Origin: an uncultured bacterium
GTDB lineage: Bacteria > Hydrogenedentota > Hydrogenedentia > Hydrogenedentales > CAILVY01
NCBI GenBank assembly: GCA_937951485.1
Contig: CALEDJ010000032.1
Coordinates: 1 to 64,000 of the forward strand
Direction: 5' to 3'
DNA: 64,000 nucleotides
Within the stretch, counting starts at the first letter, position 1. Each line of letters starts with the position of its first letter. The notes below the pieces were generated by a model. The model was not told the DNA's origin. It did no database searches and saw nothing but the letters and a program-made list of their open reading frames with translations. Positions 1 to 7,378 of the stretch are shown here, one piece after another. The translations under genes and the position numbers were made by a program.

Positions 1-98
1 GCGGCGCTTACGATGGCCGCCAACGTCCCGGCCCGCGACAAGCGCATGTCTTGTACATTGGCCACTATCCATGTCAGAATCCTGATCGAGGCGTACAT
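1..98 (-). CDS. Hypothetical protein, 5' end only (runs off the left window edge)
   Basis: An open frame starts with ATG at 98 on the minus strand and stays open to the window edge. Its start is supported by a good Shine-Dalgarno sequence, GGAGGG, 7 bases upstream. Only about 32 residues are visible. They are mildly hydrophobic at the N-terminus (MYASIRILTWIVAN), which could be the first membrane segment or a signal anchor. Too little is present to name a family. It is divergent from the membrane protein that starts at 269, and the roughly 170 bases between them should hold both promoters; no convincing one was recognised. The call rests on the ribosome binding site and the open frame alone. 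Confidence 0.5.
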   Translation of the reverse strand, partial: MYASIRILTWIVANVQDMRLSRAGTLAAIVSA

Positions 99-268
99 GG
101 TCTTTCCCTCCAAATGGAACTCGATTTCTCAACTTGAGACCGTTTTAAGGCAAAAAAGACCATGCGCGCCTTTTATCTATCGCTTCATCTGTGAAAACTG
201 GGGATCACTGAGAGCGCCGTCTCGCTTTTTTGCTCCGGACTGTTTTCGATGCTATAACTCTGTTCCGT

Positions 269-1219
269 ATGCCTGACAGAGCGCAAAACTATTTTTCCAA
301 ATTCCCCAGAGGGGTCGCCGTCTCACACCGGGCGCTGGCGGCAATGCTTTATCTCGGCGTTGCCCCCCTTTTCGTATGCGCAAAAAAACTGCGATCCAAA
401 CCGTTTCTCCATCATCACCACAGCCAGGCCATGGGACTTATTCTGGTGGGCCTGATATTTCTCCTGGTCTCCATCCTGCTGATCCTGGGCATATCCTACA
501 TGATGGTGCATTTTCGACCTGTCTATGATGCATTCCATCCCGAAGCGCTGCTCCGAAGTTTCATGCGAAAACTTTTTATCATATGGGCCACCATCGCGGC
601 ATTTTCCATCGCACTCGCCCTGGTGGGTTCCTGCAGACCTGTTCCTCTGATTCACCGCCTGGGCAAGAAACGGCGTGTCGTCATGGCGGCAACGGTGTTG
701 ACATGGGTGCTTTACATAATGGGGGCGACCGGGGCGTTTATGGCCTGGCAGGCCGACCGCACGGTCAGGGATGATCCCCGTCCAGGTGCGGCGTATCTCC
801 TCTTCGAGGACAACGACCTGTTTCCGCGTTGCCTTTTATCGCTTGGCTTCTACCGAGTATCCGCCGCCGCCAATGAGAAGTGGGGGCAAGGCAGCGTGGT
901 CATGTTGAAACTATCCGAGGATTCCCTGCGGCGCGCCCTGCGCGAAGGGCGTTTCGTCTTTATCGGTTCCCATGGAACCGCCCAGGGAATGATTATGAAA
1001 GAAGGGTTCGTCGGGCCGGAACACGTGCTGGAAATGGAAAAGAACGCCGCCTTGCAGTTTGTGTATCTGGCCGGTTGTGACAGCGGCGCTCAACGCGCCA
1101 TTTGGGAAGCGGCTTTTCAACCTGCGGAAGTGGTCACCCACGACCGGTTGACTGCAGTACTGGAACACCTCTGGTGGCTCTGGATACGGGGACCGGAAAT
1201 TGTGCGGCGATTATACTGA
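269..1219 (+). CDS. Polytopic membrane protein with a C-terminal caspase/CHAT-like His-Cys pair
   Basis: The 316-residue protein starts at an ATG; a TTG at 230 would add 13 residues. The N-terminal half has about four hydrophobic segments: a first one soon after the start, then (following a His-rich HHHH loop) around residues 58-80, 98-122 and 140-160. This layout recalls DUF4870/Tic20-type proteins. The C-terminal half is soluble and predicted to alternate strands and helices. It carries GSHG with His235 and, 35 residues later, LAGCDSG with Cys270, each after a hydrophobic strand. That is the arrangement of the catalytic dyad in CHAT and caspase-like (clan CD) peptidases. What is seen is the motif pair; protease activity is inferred. 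The domain is short (about 130 residues), so it may be a minimal or degenerate version. No partner gene is obvious nearby. Confidence 0.6.
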   Translation: MPDRAQNYFSKFPRGVAVSHRALAAMLYLGVAPLFVCAKKLRSKPFLHHHHSQAMGLILVGLIFLLVSILLILGISYMMVHFRPVYDAFHPEALLRSFMRKLFIIWATIAAFSIALALVGSCRPVPLIHRLGKKRRVVMAATVLTWVLYIMGATGAFMAWQADRTVRDDPRPGAAYLLFEDNDLFPRCLLSLGFYRVSAAANEKWGQGSVVMLKLSEDSLRRALREGRFVFIGSHGTAQGMIMKEGFVGPEHVLEMEKNAALQFVYLAGCDSGAQRAIWEAAFQPAEVVTHDRLTAVLEHLWWLWIRGPEIVRRLY

Positions 1220-1247
1220 ATCGGTGCGCGCGCATCGTCACGTCTTG

Positions 1248-1613
1248 TCATCGCAGCCGCTCTGACTGCGCCCCGCAATCTTCCCCGCTTCCATGGGGCT
1301 TTGTGCCCCGGCCGCCTTCGCGGAAACGCAAAACGATATACCAGACCCAGAACGACACAAAGAAACAGAGAAACAGGTGTAAAAAAATCGCTGTGAAGTA
1401 CCAGCGGTCCGGCCTCCTGAGGAAACCCAGATAGCATTCATACACACGCAATGATGTGACGCTTTCTCGAAGCACTTCGCCCGCTTCGTTCTGAAGAATG
1501 CTCTTTCGCGTCAGCATGGGCACCCAGGAAGTCAATGCCAGAATAGCGGCGTAATTCACCCAAAAACGCGCCGACAATACATCCCGAAAACGGATACGGC
1601 GGCATTCTCCCAT
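1248..1613 (-). CDS. Small two-segment membrane protein, unknown function
   Basis: About 121 residues from the ATG at 1613; an in-frame GTG at 1619 or ATG at 1649 would lengthen it slightly, and AGGAG upstream fits the GTG about as well. Two hydrophobic stretches are visible: FWVNYAAILALTSWVPML near residue 20 and a strongly aromatic one, FTAIFLHLFLCFFVSFWVW, near residues 73-92. The last 25 residues are polar and Gly/Arg-rich. It lies just downstream of ilvE on the same strand and could be its operon partner. No family is recognised. The coding call rests on the coherent membrane topology and lack of competing features; the 3' half could be over-extended relative to the true protein. Confidence 0.45.
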   Translation of the reverse strand: MGECRRIRFRDVLSARFWVNYAAILALTSWVPMLTRKSILQNEAGEVLRESVTSLRVYECYLGFLRRPDRWYFTAIFLHLFLCFFVSFWVWYIVLRFREGGRGTKPHGSGEDCGAQSERLR

Positions 1614-1675
1614 GTCCACGATCCCGCGCGCTCCTGCCTCATCCTGCAAAATACGGAATCAAAGACGCCTCCAAT

Positions 1676-2605
1676 TCAAAAGACCGACGTGCACCAATGT
1701 CGGTATTGAGGCACTTTGCCCTGGACCACATCGAAATAGACTTCCTGGAGGCGGCGTGTGATAGGGCCAGGTTCTCCGTTGCGCAGCATGCGGCGGTCCA
1801 CCGAGCGCACGGGGGCCACCTGCGCGCCCGTGCCGCAGAAAAACAACTCGTCGCACACATACAACTCTGTGCGCGCGATGGGGCGCTCAATGACTTCCAG
1901 TCCCAGTTGCTCCCTGGCAAGTTGTATGACGGTATTTCGCGTGATCCCCACCAGGATATCCGCCGTGGGCGGCGTGGTGAACAGTTTTCCGTCATGCACC
2001 ATGAACATGTTCATGGCGCTTCCCTCCGCGACCGTGCCGTCCTCCCGCAGGAAAATCGCCTCATGGAACCCGGCCTGCTTTGCTTCTGTGGCGGCCAGGG
2101 AACTGTTGAGATAACTGCCGGTGGCCTTGACGCGGCTCGGTATGGCGTTATCCGAAAGGCGTCGCCATGAACTGACCGCCACATCCAGTCCCGCCTGCGT
2201 ATCGCAGTAGTCGCCAAGTTTGATCACATAACAACACAGACTGCTCTTCACCCCCTTCAACGTCGGCCCAAGCGACAACTCGCTTTTGTAACAGATGGGC
2301 CGGATATACACCCCTTCGCGGAATCCGCTACGCCGCACCAGTTCAATGCAAATCCGCTCGATATCTTCAAAAGACTCCGGAATCTCCATGCACAGGATGC
2401 GGAAATTTCTGACGAAGCGGTCCACGTGCTCTTTAAGGCGGAAAATAAGGATATTATCCTCTTCCGCGCTGTAATAGCCCCGTATGCCTTCGAAAAGACC
2501 TGTCCCGTAATTGAACGCATGCGTCATCACACTGATTTTGGCTTGCTCAACAGGGATGTATTCCCCCTCAAAGTACGCCGTCTTGCCAGGATGCATTTCC
2601 GCCAT
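1676..2605 (-). CDS. ilvE: Branched-chain amino acid aminotransferase
   Basis: A fold-type IV PLP transaminase of about 309 residues that interconverts valine, leucine and isoleucine with their 2-oxo acids. The start at 2605 is chosen because GGAG lies 8 bases upstream and the protein then begins in register with the family (MAEMHPGKTAYFEGEYIP). Family features seen: FNYGTGLFEGIRGY near the N-terminus, RPICYKS, the PLP-binding Lys160 in SRVKATGSYLNSSLA, EGSAMNMFMV, and the C-terminal ELFFCGTGAQVAPV. Length is normal. It is divergent from ridA, whose product removes the reactive enamine and imine by-products of PLP enzymes that can inactivate IlvE in other bacteria, so the pairing makes physiological sense. 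The last 15 residues beyond the family core are not conserved. Confidence 0.93.
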   Translation of the reverse strand: MAEMHPGKTAYFEGEYIPVEQAKISVMTHAFNYGTGLFEGIRGYYSAEEDNILIFRLKEHVDRFVRNFRILCMEIPESFEDIERICIELVRRSGFREGVYIRPICYKSELSLGPTLKGVKSSLCCYVIKLGDYCDTQAGLDVAVSSWRRLSDNAIPSRVKATGSYLNSSLAATEAKQAGFHEAIFLREDGTVAEGSAMNMFMVHDGKLFTTPPTADILVGITRNTVIQLAREQLGLEVIERPIARTELYVCDELFFCGTGAQVAPVRSVDRRMLRNGEPGPITRRLQEVYFDVVQGKVPQYRHWCTSVF

Positions 2606-2717
2606 CTCACACTCTCCATCGGGTTGTCGGGATGATTCCGCGCCGCTTGATCTCACCGGCATTCATGCGCATCATCCGGAGCAGTCTGCCGCCGGCGACG
2701 CGCTGGTCGCTTAGTAT

Positions 2718-2733
2718 CGCCGCTACAGCGGCG
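2718..2733. other. Short hairpin in the ilvE-ridA intergenic region
   Basis: CGCCGCT and AGCGGCG form a 7-bp stem around a 2-base centre. The stretch CTACAGCGGCGC recurs inside the tandem repeat near 27.6 kb, so this may be a relic of the same kind of small dispersed repeat. Otherwise the roughly 390 bases between ilvE and ridA hold only the inverted-repeat element just downstream and the presumed promoters. Confidence 0.4.
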
Positions 2734-2758
2734 CCGATGCAAATAAATGACGCCGTCA

Positions 2759-2855
2759 GGCATTTGCAAAATGGGCTTTTCCTGCACCTGCAAATGGAAA
2801 TTACCCGGGATTCTCGACGATGTTGACATCAAAAAATGCCCATTTCGCAAATGCC
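2759..2855. repeat. 97-bp element with 18-bp terminal inverted repeats, copy A
   Basis: Left arm GGCATTTGCAAAATGGGC (2759-2776) and right arm GCCCATTTCGCAAATGCC (2838-2855) are inverted repeats matching at 17 of 18 bases. A second element with the same arms and nearly the same length lies at 23066-23160, also between divergent genes. The roughly 60 internal bases are not alike. A possible ridA promoter (TTGACG, 18 bases, TACGGT at 2869-2898) begins 13 bases after the right arm, so the arms could be paired operator sites. A non-autonomous mobile element (MITE) with conserved ends is the alternative. No flanking target duplication was recognised. Confidence 0.75.
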
Positions 2856-2993
2856 GTCTTCCTTCAATTTGACGCATTTTGGCTTTGCATGGTACGGTTC
2901 TTACAAATGCCGACCACGAGAACACGGTTCGGAATAAACCAAAACTGAAGCAGCGTTTTCCCGTCAGAGCATGACGGCTGGCGAGGACAAATC

Positions 2994-3383
2994 ATGAAGA
3001 AACAATGTCTCCATGCTGCAAGCGGGCCGCCCGCGGCCGGCCCGTATTCCCATGCGGTTGCAGCCGGGAATCTACTCTTCGTCTCCGGGCAAGGCCCCTT
3101 CGCCATGGACGGCAGCGGCCCTGTGCGAGGCACTTTTCAAGAGGAAGCCCGAAGAACACTCGAAAATCTTCGCTCCGTACTTGAGGATTGCGGTTCCGGT
3201 CTGGACCATGTGCTCAAGGTCACGGTTTTTCTCGCGGACATGAACCAGTTCACCATTTTTAACGGCATCTACAAAGAATACTTTCCCAAGGATTTCCCTG
3301 CGAGGACTTGCATCCAGGCCGGGCGGCTGCCGGCGGATATCCAAATCGAAGTGGAAGCCATTGCTCTGCTGCCCTCGGCATAA
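2994..3383 (+). CDS. ridA: RidA family 2-iminobutanoate/2-iminopropanoate deaminase
   Basis: A 129-residue member of the YjgF/YER057c/UK114 family, usual length for a trimeric RidA. It hydrolyses enamine/imine intermediates released by PLP enzymes to 2-oxo acids and ammonia in the cytoplasm. Family features seen: GPYSHAV and FVSGQG near the N-terminus, and the C-terminal PARTCIQAGRLPADIQIEVEA block with Arg104 and Glu119, which match the substrate-binding Arg105 and Glu120 of E. coli RidA. GAGG lies 7 bases before the ATG. It is divergent from ilvE, a known beneficiary of RidA activity, and is followed after 13 bases by the peptidase-MA gene, so the two may be co-transcribed. Confidence 0.93.
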   Translation: MKKQCLHAASGPPAAGPYSHAVAAGNLLFVSGQGPFAMDGSGPVRGTFQEEARRTLENLRSVLEDCGSGLDHVLKVTVFLADMNQFTIFNGIYKEYFPKDFPARTCIQAGRLPADIQIEVEAIALLPSA

Positions 3384-3396
3384 CACGGGAAGACCA

Positions 3397-4647
3397 ATGC
3401 GGCGTCGGTTTTTTGCGCTTATCATTGCGGGAGTGGGGGGGCTTGGGACGCTCAGTGTCCAGGCGCAGTCGCTGTCTCCCGTCGAATACAACAACCAGGG
3501 AATACAGGCCTACAATGCCGGAAGGCACCTCGAGGCAATCTCCTGTTTTGAAAAGGCCTATCAAGGCGCGCGTGACAATGCCACTGTCCGCAGAAACCTT
3601 TGCAACGCCCACCAGGCCCGCGCCAATGACCTCGCTCAGGAAAACAATCTTATCGAGGCGGCCAGACACCTCAACCTCGCCATCGGCATTGATCCCGACA
3701 ATCCCTCCCCGCTTATCCAACTCGGCGCCTATTATCTGCGCATGAACATGGTTCAGGATGCCATCTTCCGCCTGGAGGAGGCCATAGAGATCAAACCCGG
3801 CGACCTGAACGCCCATGAGTTGCTCGGCGAGGCCTATTACCGCGACAACGATATTCCCTCTGCCCGCGCACAGTGGGATTATGTCCTGGAAATGGACCCC
3901 GGACGAAAGGACCTGCGCGAACGCTACGAAAAAGCCTTTCGCGAGGAATCCGTCGAATATGACTTCAACCGCGCCGGGTCACGACATTTCAGAATCAGCT
4001 ACCCTCGAAACATGCCCTATCCAATCCGCTCCCGCGTCCTCAACATCCTGGAATCCGCCTACTGGGACCTTGGCCGCAAATTCGGCGGGGCCTATCCGCC
4101 CGCACCGATCCAGGTGATTGTGTACGAAGCCGATCAATTCTCCGAGGCGACGCAACTCGACGGCCACGTCGGCGGGGTGTATGACGGAAAAATACGCATC
4201 CCCCTCACGGATGCCACCGGACAGTTTCTGCCCGACGACGAAATCAAGCGCCGCCTCACCCATGAATATGTCCATGTCATCGTTCGGCACCTGCTGGACG
4301 AAAAGGCCCCCTGGTGGGTGAACGAAGGGCTTGCGGAAACCCTCTCTCGCGGCCCTGAACCCATCGATGCCGATCTCCTGCGCCGCGCACTGGAACAGGG
4401 GGTTGCATTTCGCCTTGCCGACCTCGAAGCCCACCAGCTCAAGGCCCTTCGGCCCGACGCCCTTCGTCTGGCCTATGCCCAGGCCCACGCCGCTATCGGC
4501 CAACTCTGGTCACGATTCGGCCAGCAGCGCATCAATCAGTTTCTTGCTGAACTCGCCGCCGGCGCCACTCCCGAACAGGCCCTCCAGAAAGTCTTCCGCC
4601 GCACCTATCGCCGCCTCGAAGAAGAAGTTGTCGCTGTACTGCGCTGA
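3397..4647 (+). CDS. Secreted TPR protein with C-terminal peptidase MA-like metalloprotease domain
   Basis: 416 residues from the ATG at 3397, preceded by GGGAAG and lying 13 bases after ridA. A signal peptide (Arg cluster, hydrophobic core, cleavage near VQAQS) precedes about four tetratricopeptide repeats (residues 30-185; for example EYNNQGIQAYNAGRHLEAI and AIEIKPGDLNAHELLGEAY). The C-terminal half holds the gluzincin signature His289-Glu290-Tyr-Val-His293 and, about 20 residues on, WWVNEGLAE with Glu310 as the likely third zinc ligand. This combination is known from peptidase MA-like proteins (DUF1570-type relatives) in Planctomycetes and Deltaproteobacteria. Exported metalloprotease activity is inferred from intact motifs; the substrate is unknown. 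Confidence 0.85.
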   Translation: MRRRFFALIIAGVGGLGTLSVQAQSLSPVEYNNQGIQAYNAGRHLEAISCFEKAYQGARDNATVRRNLCNAHQARANDLAQENNLIEAARHLNLAIGIDPDNPSPLIQLGAYYLRMNMVQDAIFRLEEAIEIKPGDLNAHELLGEAYYRDNDIPSARAQWDYVLEMDPGRKDLRERYEKAFREESVEYDFNRAGSRHFRISYPRNMPYPIRSRVLNILESAYWDLGRKFGGAYPPAPIQVIVYEADQFSEATQLDGHVGGVYDGKIRIPLTDATGQFLPDDEIKRRLTHEYVHVIVRHLLDEKAPWWVNEGLAETLSRGPEPIDADLLRRALEQGVAFRLADLEAHQLKALRPDALRLAYAQAHAAIGQLWSRFGQQRINQFLAELAAGATPEQALQKVFRRTYRRLEEEVVAVLR

Positions 4648-4868
4648 TATCGGCGTTTCCATCGCCTCGCCAAACGCAGCGAAACACATTTCAAAAAAAT
4701 GACCTGTATTTGTCCCATACCTTTCTGAGCGGACCTGCCACCCATCTAATGAAACACCCGGAGTGCATGTCACTTGGACAATGTGCTAAAGTCTTTTGCA
4801 CCATGCGGGACGCCCCTGTCGGACGTCTTTCGTGCGCAATGTGGACAATAAAGAGGGAGGGCGACAAC

Positions 4869-5291
4869 ATGAATCGAAATGCACTTTGCATGATGGGAAT
4901 TGCCGTGCTGATTGCCGTGATGGCGGGTTGTGCGACATCAGGAAAAGCCGTCTCGGACGAGGACCTGCTCGATGCGTTGAAGCAGAAATGCGCGGAACGA
5001 ATCGCCGAGCAGGACATTGACGGCTTGCTTGCGTATTATTCCGACGATTTCTATTGCGAACCCATTGGTGACAAGGAAAAGATGCGCGTATTCCTGGAAG
5101 ACGCAAAAAGCATGGGATTCCTCGATGACGTGGAATTGAATTTTGCAAACGCGACAACGGTTATCCAGGGCGACAAAGCCTCAACCAATCCCGTGGAAAT
5201 CAGCGGGTATTTCGGCTATGTCAGCGCCACCTTCCATGCAGAAAAGCGGAACGGCCAATGGCTGATCACCGGGATGGAAGCCACACTGTAG
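4869..5291 (+). CDS. Small lipoprotein with an NTF2/SnoaL-like fold
   Basis: 140 residues. The start at 4869 is favoured by GGGAGGG 7 bases upstream and because it gives a clean lipoprotein signal: hydrophobic core and lipobox VMAGC with Cys about 21. The mature part reads DEDLLDALKQKCAERIAEQD, then IDGLLAYYSDDF, and ends with FGYVSATFHAEKRNGQWLI, the helix-helix-then-beta-sheet pattern of NTF2-like (DUF4440/SnoaL-like) domains, where the last strands typically read as here. These domains bind small ligands or act as structural modules, so no reaction is assigned. It stands 221 bases after the peptidase gene and 62 bases before the next gene; a shared transcript is possible. Confidence 0.75.
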   Translation: MNRNALCMMGIAVLIAVMAGCATSGKAVSDEDLLDALKQKCAERIAEQDIDGLLAYYSDDFYCEPIGDKEKMRVFLEDAKSMGFLDDVELNFANATTVIQGDKASTNPVEISGYFGYVSATFHAEKRNGQWLITGMEATL

Positions 5292-5353
5292 CGCACAATT
5301 TTCACCGCCGTGACCGGTTTGCGGACCGGCCACAATAACGGAGACAGACCGCC

Positions 5354-7378
5354 ATGATGAGCGCGGGGTTTATGAGCGTCGTGTCCTTTCTCTGCCTGGG
5401 CATGGGCGTCATTGCCGGGCGGGTGACCGACTCTGCCGGCCAGCCGATTGCGAACGCCCGCGTTTTCATGGAACCGGGCATCGTCGGCGCGCTGCGCGAA
5501 GCCATCCCTGCTGCAGACGGCGCATTCCGATTCGACGATGTACCCGCAGACGGCGTGGGAGTCTTTGCCATCGCGCCGGGCCACGGCTTCGGCGGCACAC
5601 ACCTGAATGTCGCCGTGGCCGATGAGATTCTCAACGTGGCCATCGTGTTGCGGCCCGCAGACAGTATCGCCGGGCGCATCACCAACCATAAAGGCGCACC
5701 CCTGGAAGGCGCGCGCATTACTCGCGTCGCCGTTCTCGGCGACAGCAAGGTCGGCATTCCGCTCGCCAAATTGGCGGCTTTCGGTTTTGAAGAGCCGGTA
5801 AGCAATAATCGCGGCCAATTCTCCATCCCCAACCTCCCGCGCGGCGCGAAGGTCGCCATCAAAGCGGGACACCCCCAATACGCACAGGAGGCAATCTCAG
5901 AGGTCGGTGTGGGGGAGAGCAACCTGCGAATCGCGATGGACCCCGGCATTCTTGTAACCGGGAATGCGCTTTCCCGCGATGGCAAGTCGCCGGTGACCGG
6001 CGCTTCAATCCTTTTCCGCAGTACGCAGCCTCCCCATGACACAATCATTGCCACCAGCGATTATCAAGGGGCCTTCATGGTTCGATTGAAACCCGGCGAA
6101 TACCTCTATCAGGCGGCGGGCATCGGCCGTCTCAGTCCTGGCTGGGAACGCCTCGACATCACTGCCGCCCGCGAAGTATCGCCGCTGCGTTTGACTGTCG
6201 CCGCTACTGGCGTGGTTCATGGCGTCGTGCGCGACGCCGTCAGCGGAGCGCCTGTCCAGGGCGCGCGACTGGAAATCGAGAGCAACGGGTCCAAAGCGGC
6301 GATACTTCGGACGGGTCCCACCGGCGCATTTCGCACGACCGTCGCCGAAGGAGAAAACCTCATTCGCCTCGAATCCGCACCGGGTTATTTGCCGCCAACC
6401 GATCCTGCGACGCGCTTTCGCGTAGTGGGCGGCGCCGAAATGGAACTGCCAGGAATGTGGCTCCGGCCCATCCCCTCGTACATGATCTATGTACTTGACG
6501 AGGATGGCGACACGCCGCGACCGGGCGCCGTTGTCACCCTCCTGCGTCCGCGCCAATTCGGCTGGCGGGTCGCCGACGCGATGGGCCTGGTCGAAATCCG
6601 TGTTGCGAATCTGCCAGAAGACCGCCGCATTATCGGGATGGTGGAAGACCCGCGCGAACCCCTGGGCGCCTTGTTTGCCCTGCATCTGAACGACGTGCAC
6701 GGCGCGCGTGTGCAACTGTTGCGGCTCGGCAGCGTGCGCGGGCGCGTGGTCAACGCACGCGGGCGCGGACTGGAGGGCCTCCTTGTCGGCGGCATTTTTC
6801 CCGGCGAACTAATTGACCACGATCTGCTGTTGTGGCAGCGCCTGACGGAGAAAGACGGCCTTTTTTCATGGGATGCCATTGTTCCGGGCGCGCCCCAACG
6901 CTGTGTGGCCATTGCCAACGACAATACCTCCGCGGAATCCATGATTCTGAATCCCGCGCCGGGCGGGGCGCAGGATGTAGGCAATGTTGTGCTGCGTGAC
7001 GGGAAGAGCGCATCCACTCTCACAGGAAAACCGTTGCGCTGGCGGGACTTGCCCCAAATCAGCGGCCCGCCTGTTGACAGGCGCGCATCCGATAATCGGC
7101 CCGCCATGGTTATCTATTGTGATGAAGAACAGGCGGAAATCGTCATGGAAGGACTGGACGTCATGGCCAAAATCCTGTCCAATCCAAACCTTCAAATCGC
7201 GGTGGTGGTCAATGGCCATTTCGCGCCGCAAGAGACAATCATACCCGTGTTCAATGGCGTTCCGCCCAATGCCGCGACGACGTTTCTATTGGACGCTTCC
7301 GGGCGCGTCCTGCTGGAAACCATCGGCATGCCCCCCCTGACCTCGTTGCGGAAAATCCAGTCTGAAACCGCGCCATGA
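5354..7378 (+). CDS. Large secreted protein of repeated carboxypeptidase-regulatory-like domains
   Basis: 674 residues with a short N-terminal signal segment. It contains about five beta-sandwich modules, each opening with the typical phrase G-x-V-x-D/N...G-x-P-(I/V)-x-x-A-R: residues near 22 (GRVTDSAGQPIANARVFM), 112, 200, 291 and 456. These modules resemble CarboxypepD_reg/CNA-B domains, which give rod-like extracellular structure. The last 90 residues (MVIYCDEEQAEIVMEGLDVM ... TTFLLDASGRVLLE) look like the second half of a thioredoxin-fold domain but have no redox cysteines. The ATG lies 10 bases after GGAG. The stop overlaps the next gene's start by 4 bases (ATGA), so the two are translationally coupled and probably act together at the cell surface. 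Confidence 0.8.
   Translation: MMSAGFMSVVSFLCLGMGVIAGRVTDSAGQPIANARVFMEPGIVGALREAIPAADGAFRFDDVPADGVGVFAIAPGHGFGGTHLNVAVADEILNVAIVLRPADSIAGRITNHKGAPLEGARITRVAVLGDSKVGIPLAKLAAFGFEEPVSNNRGQFSIPNLPRGAKVAIKAGHPQYAQEAISEVGVGESNLRIAMDPGILVTGNALSRDGKSPVTGASILFRSTQPPHDTIIATSDYQGAFMVRLKPGEYLYQAAGIGRLSPGWERLDITAAREVSPLRLTVAATGVVHGVVRDAVSGAPVQGARLEIESNGSKAAILRTGPTGAFRTTVAEGENLIRLESAPGYLPPTDPATRFRVVGGAEMELPGMWLRPIPSYMIYVLDEDGDTPRPGAVVTLLRPRQFGWRVADAMGLVEIRVANLPEDRRIIGMVEDPREPLGALFALHLNDVHGARVQLLRLGSVRGRVVNARGRGLEGLLVGGIFPGELIDHDLLLWQRLTEKDGLFSWDAIVPGAPQRCVAIANDNTSAESMILNPAPGGAQDVGNVVLRDGKSASTLTGKPLRWRDLPQISGPPVDRRASDNRPAMVIYCDEEQAEIVMEGLDVMAKILSNPNLQIAVVVNGHFAPQETIIPVFNGVPPNAATTFLLDASGRVLLETIGMPPLTSLRKIQSETAP

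Noticed and set aside
13-276. 87-residue plus-strand open frame at the left edge
   Set aside because: It overlaps the minus-strand gene start with a good Shine-Dalgarno site at 98 and does not look like a protein.
3361-3396. Longer start for the peptidase-MA gene
   Set aside because: It would overlap the ridA 3' end and place 12 polar residues before a good signal peptide; the ATG at 3397 is preferred.
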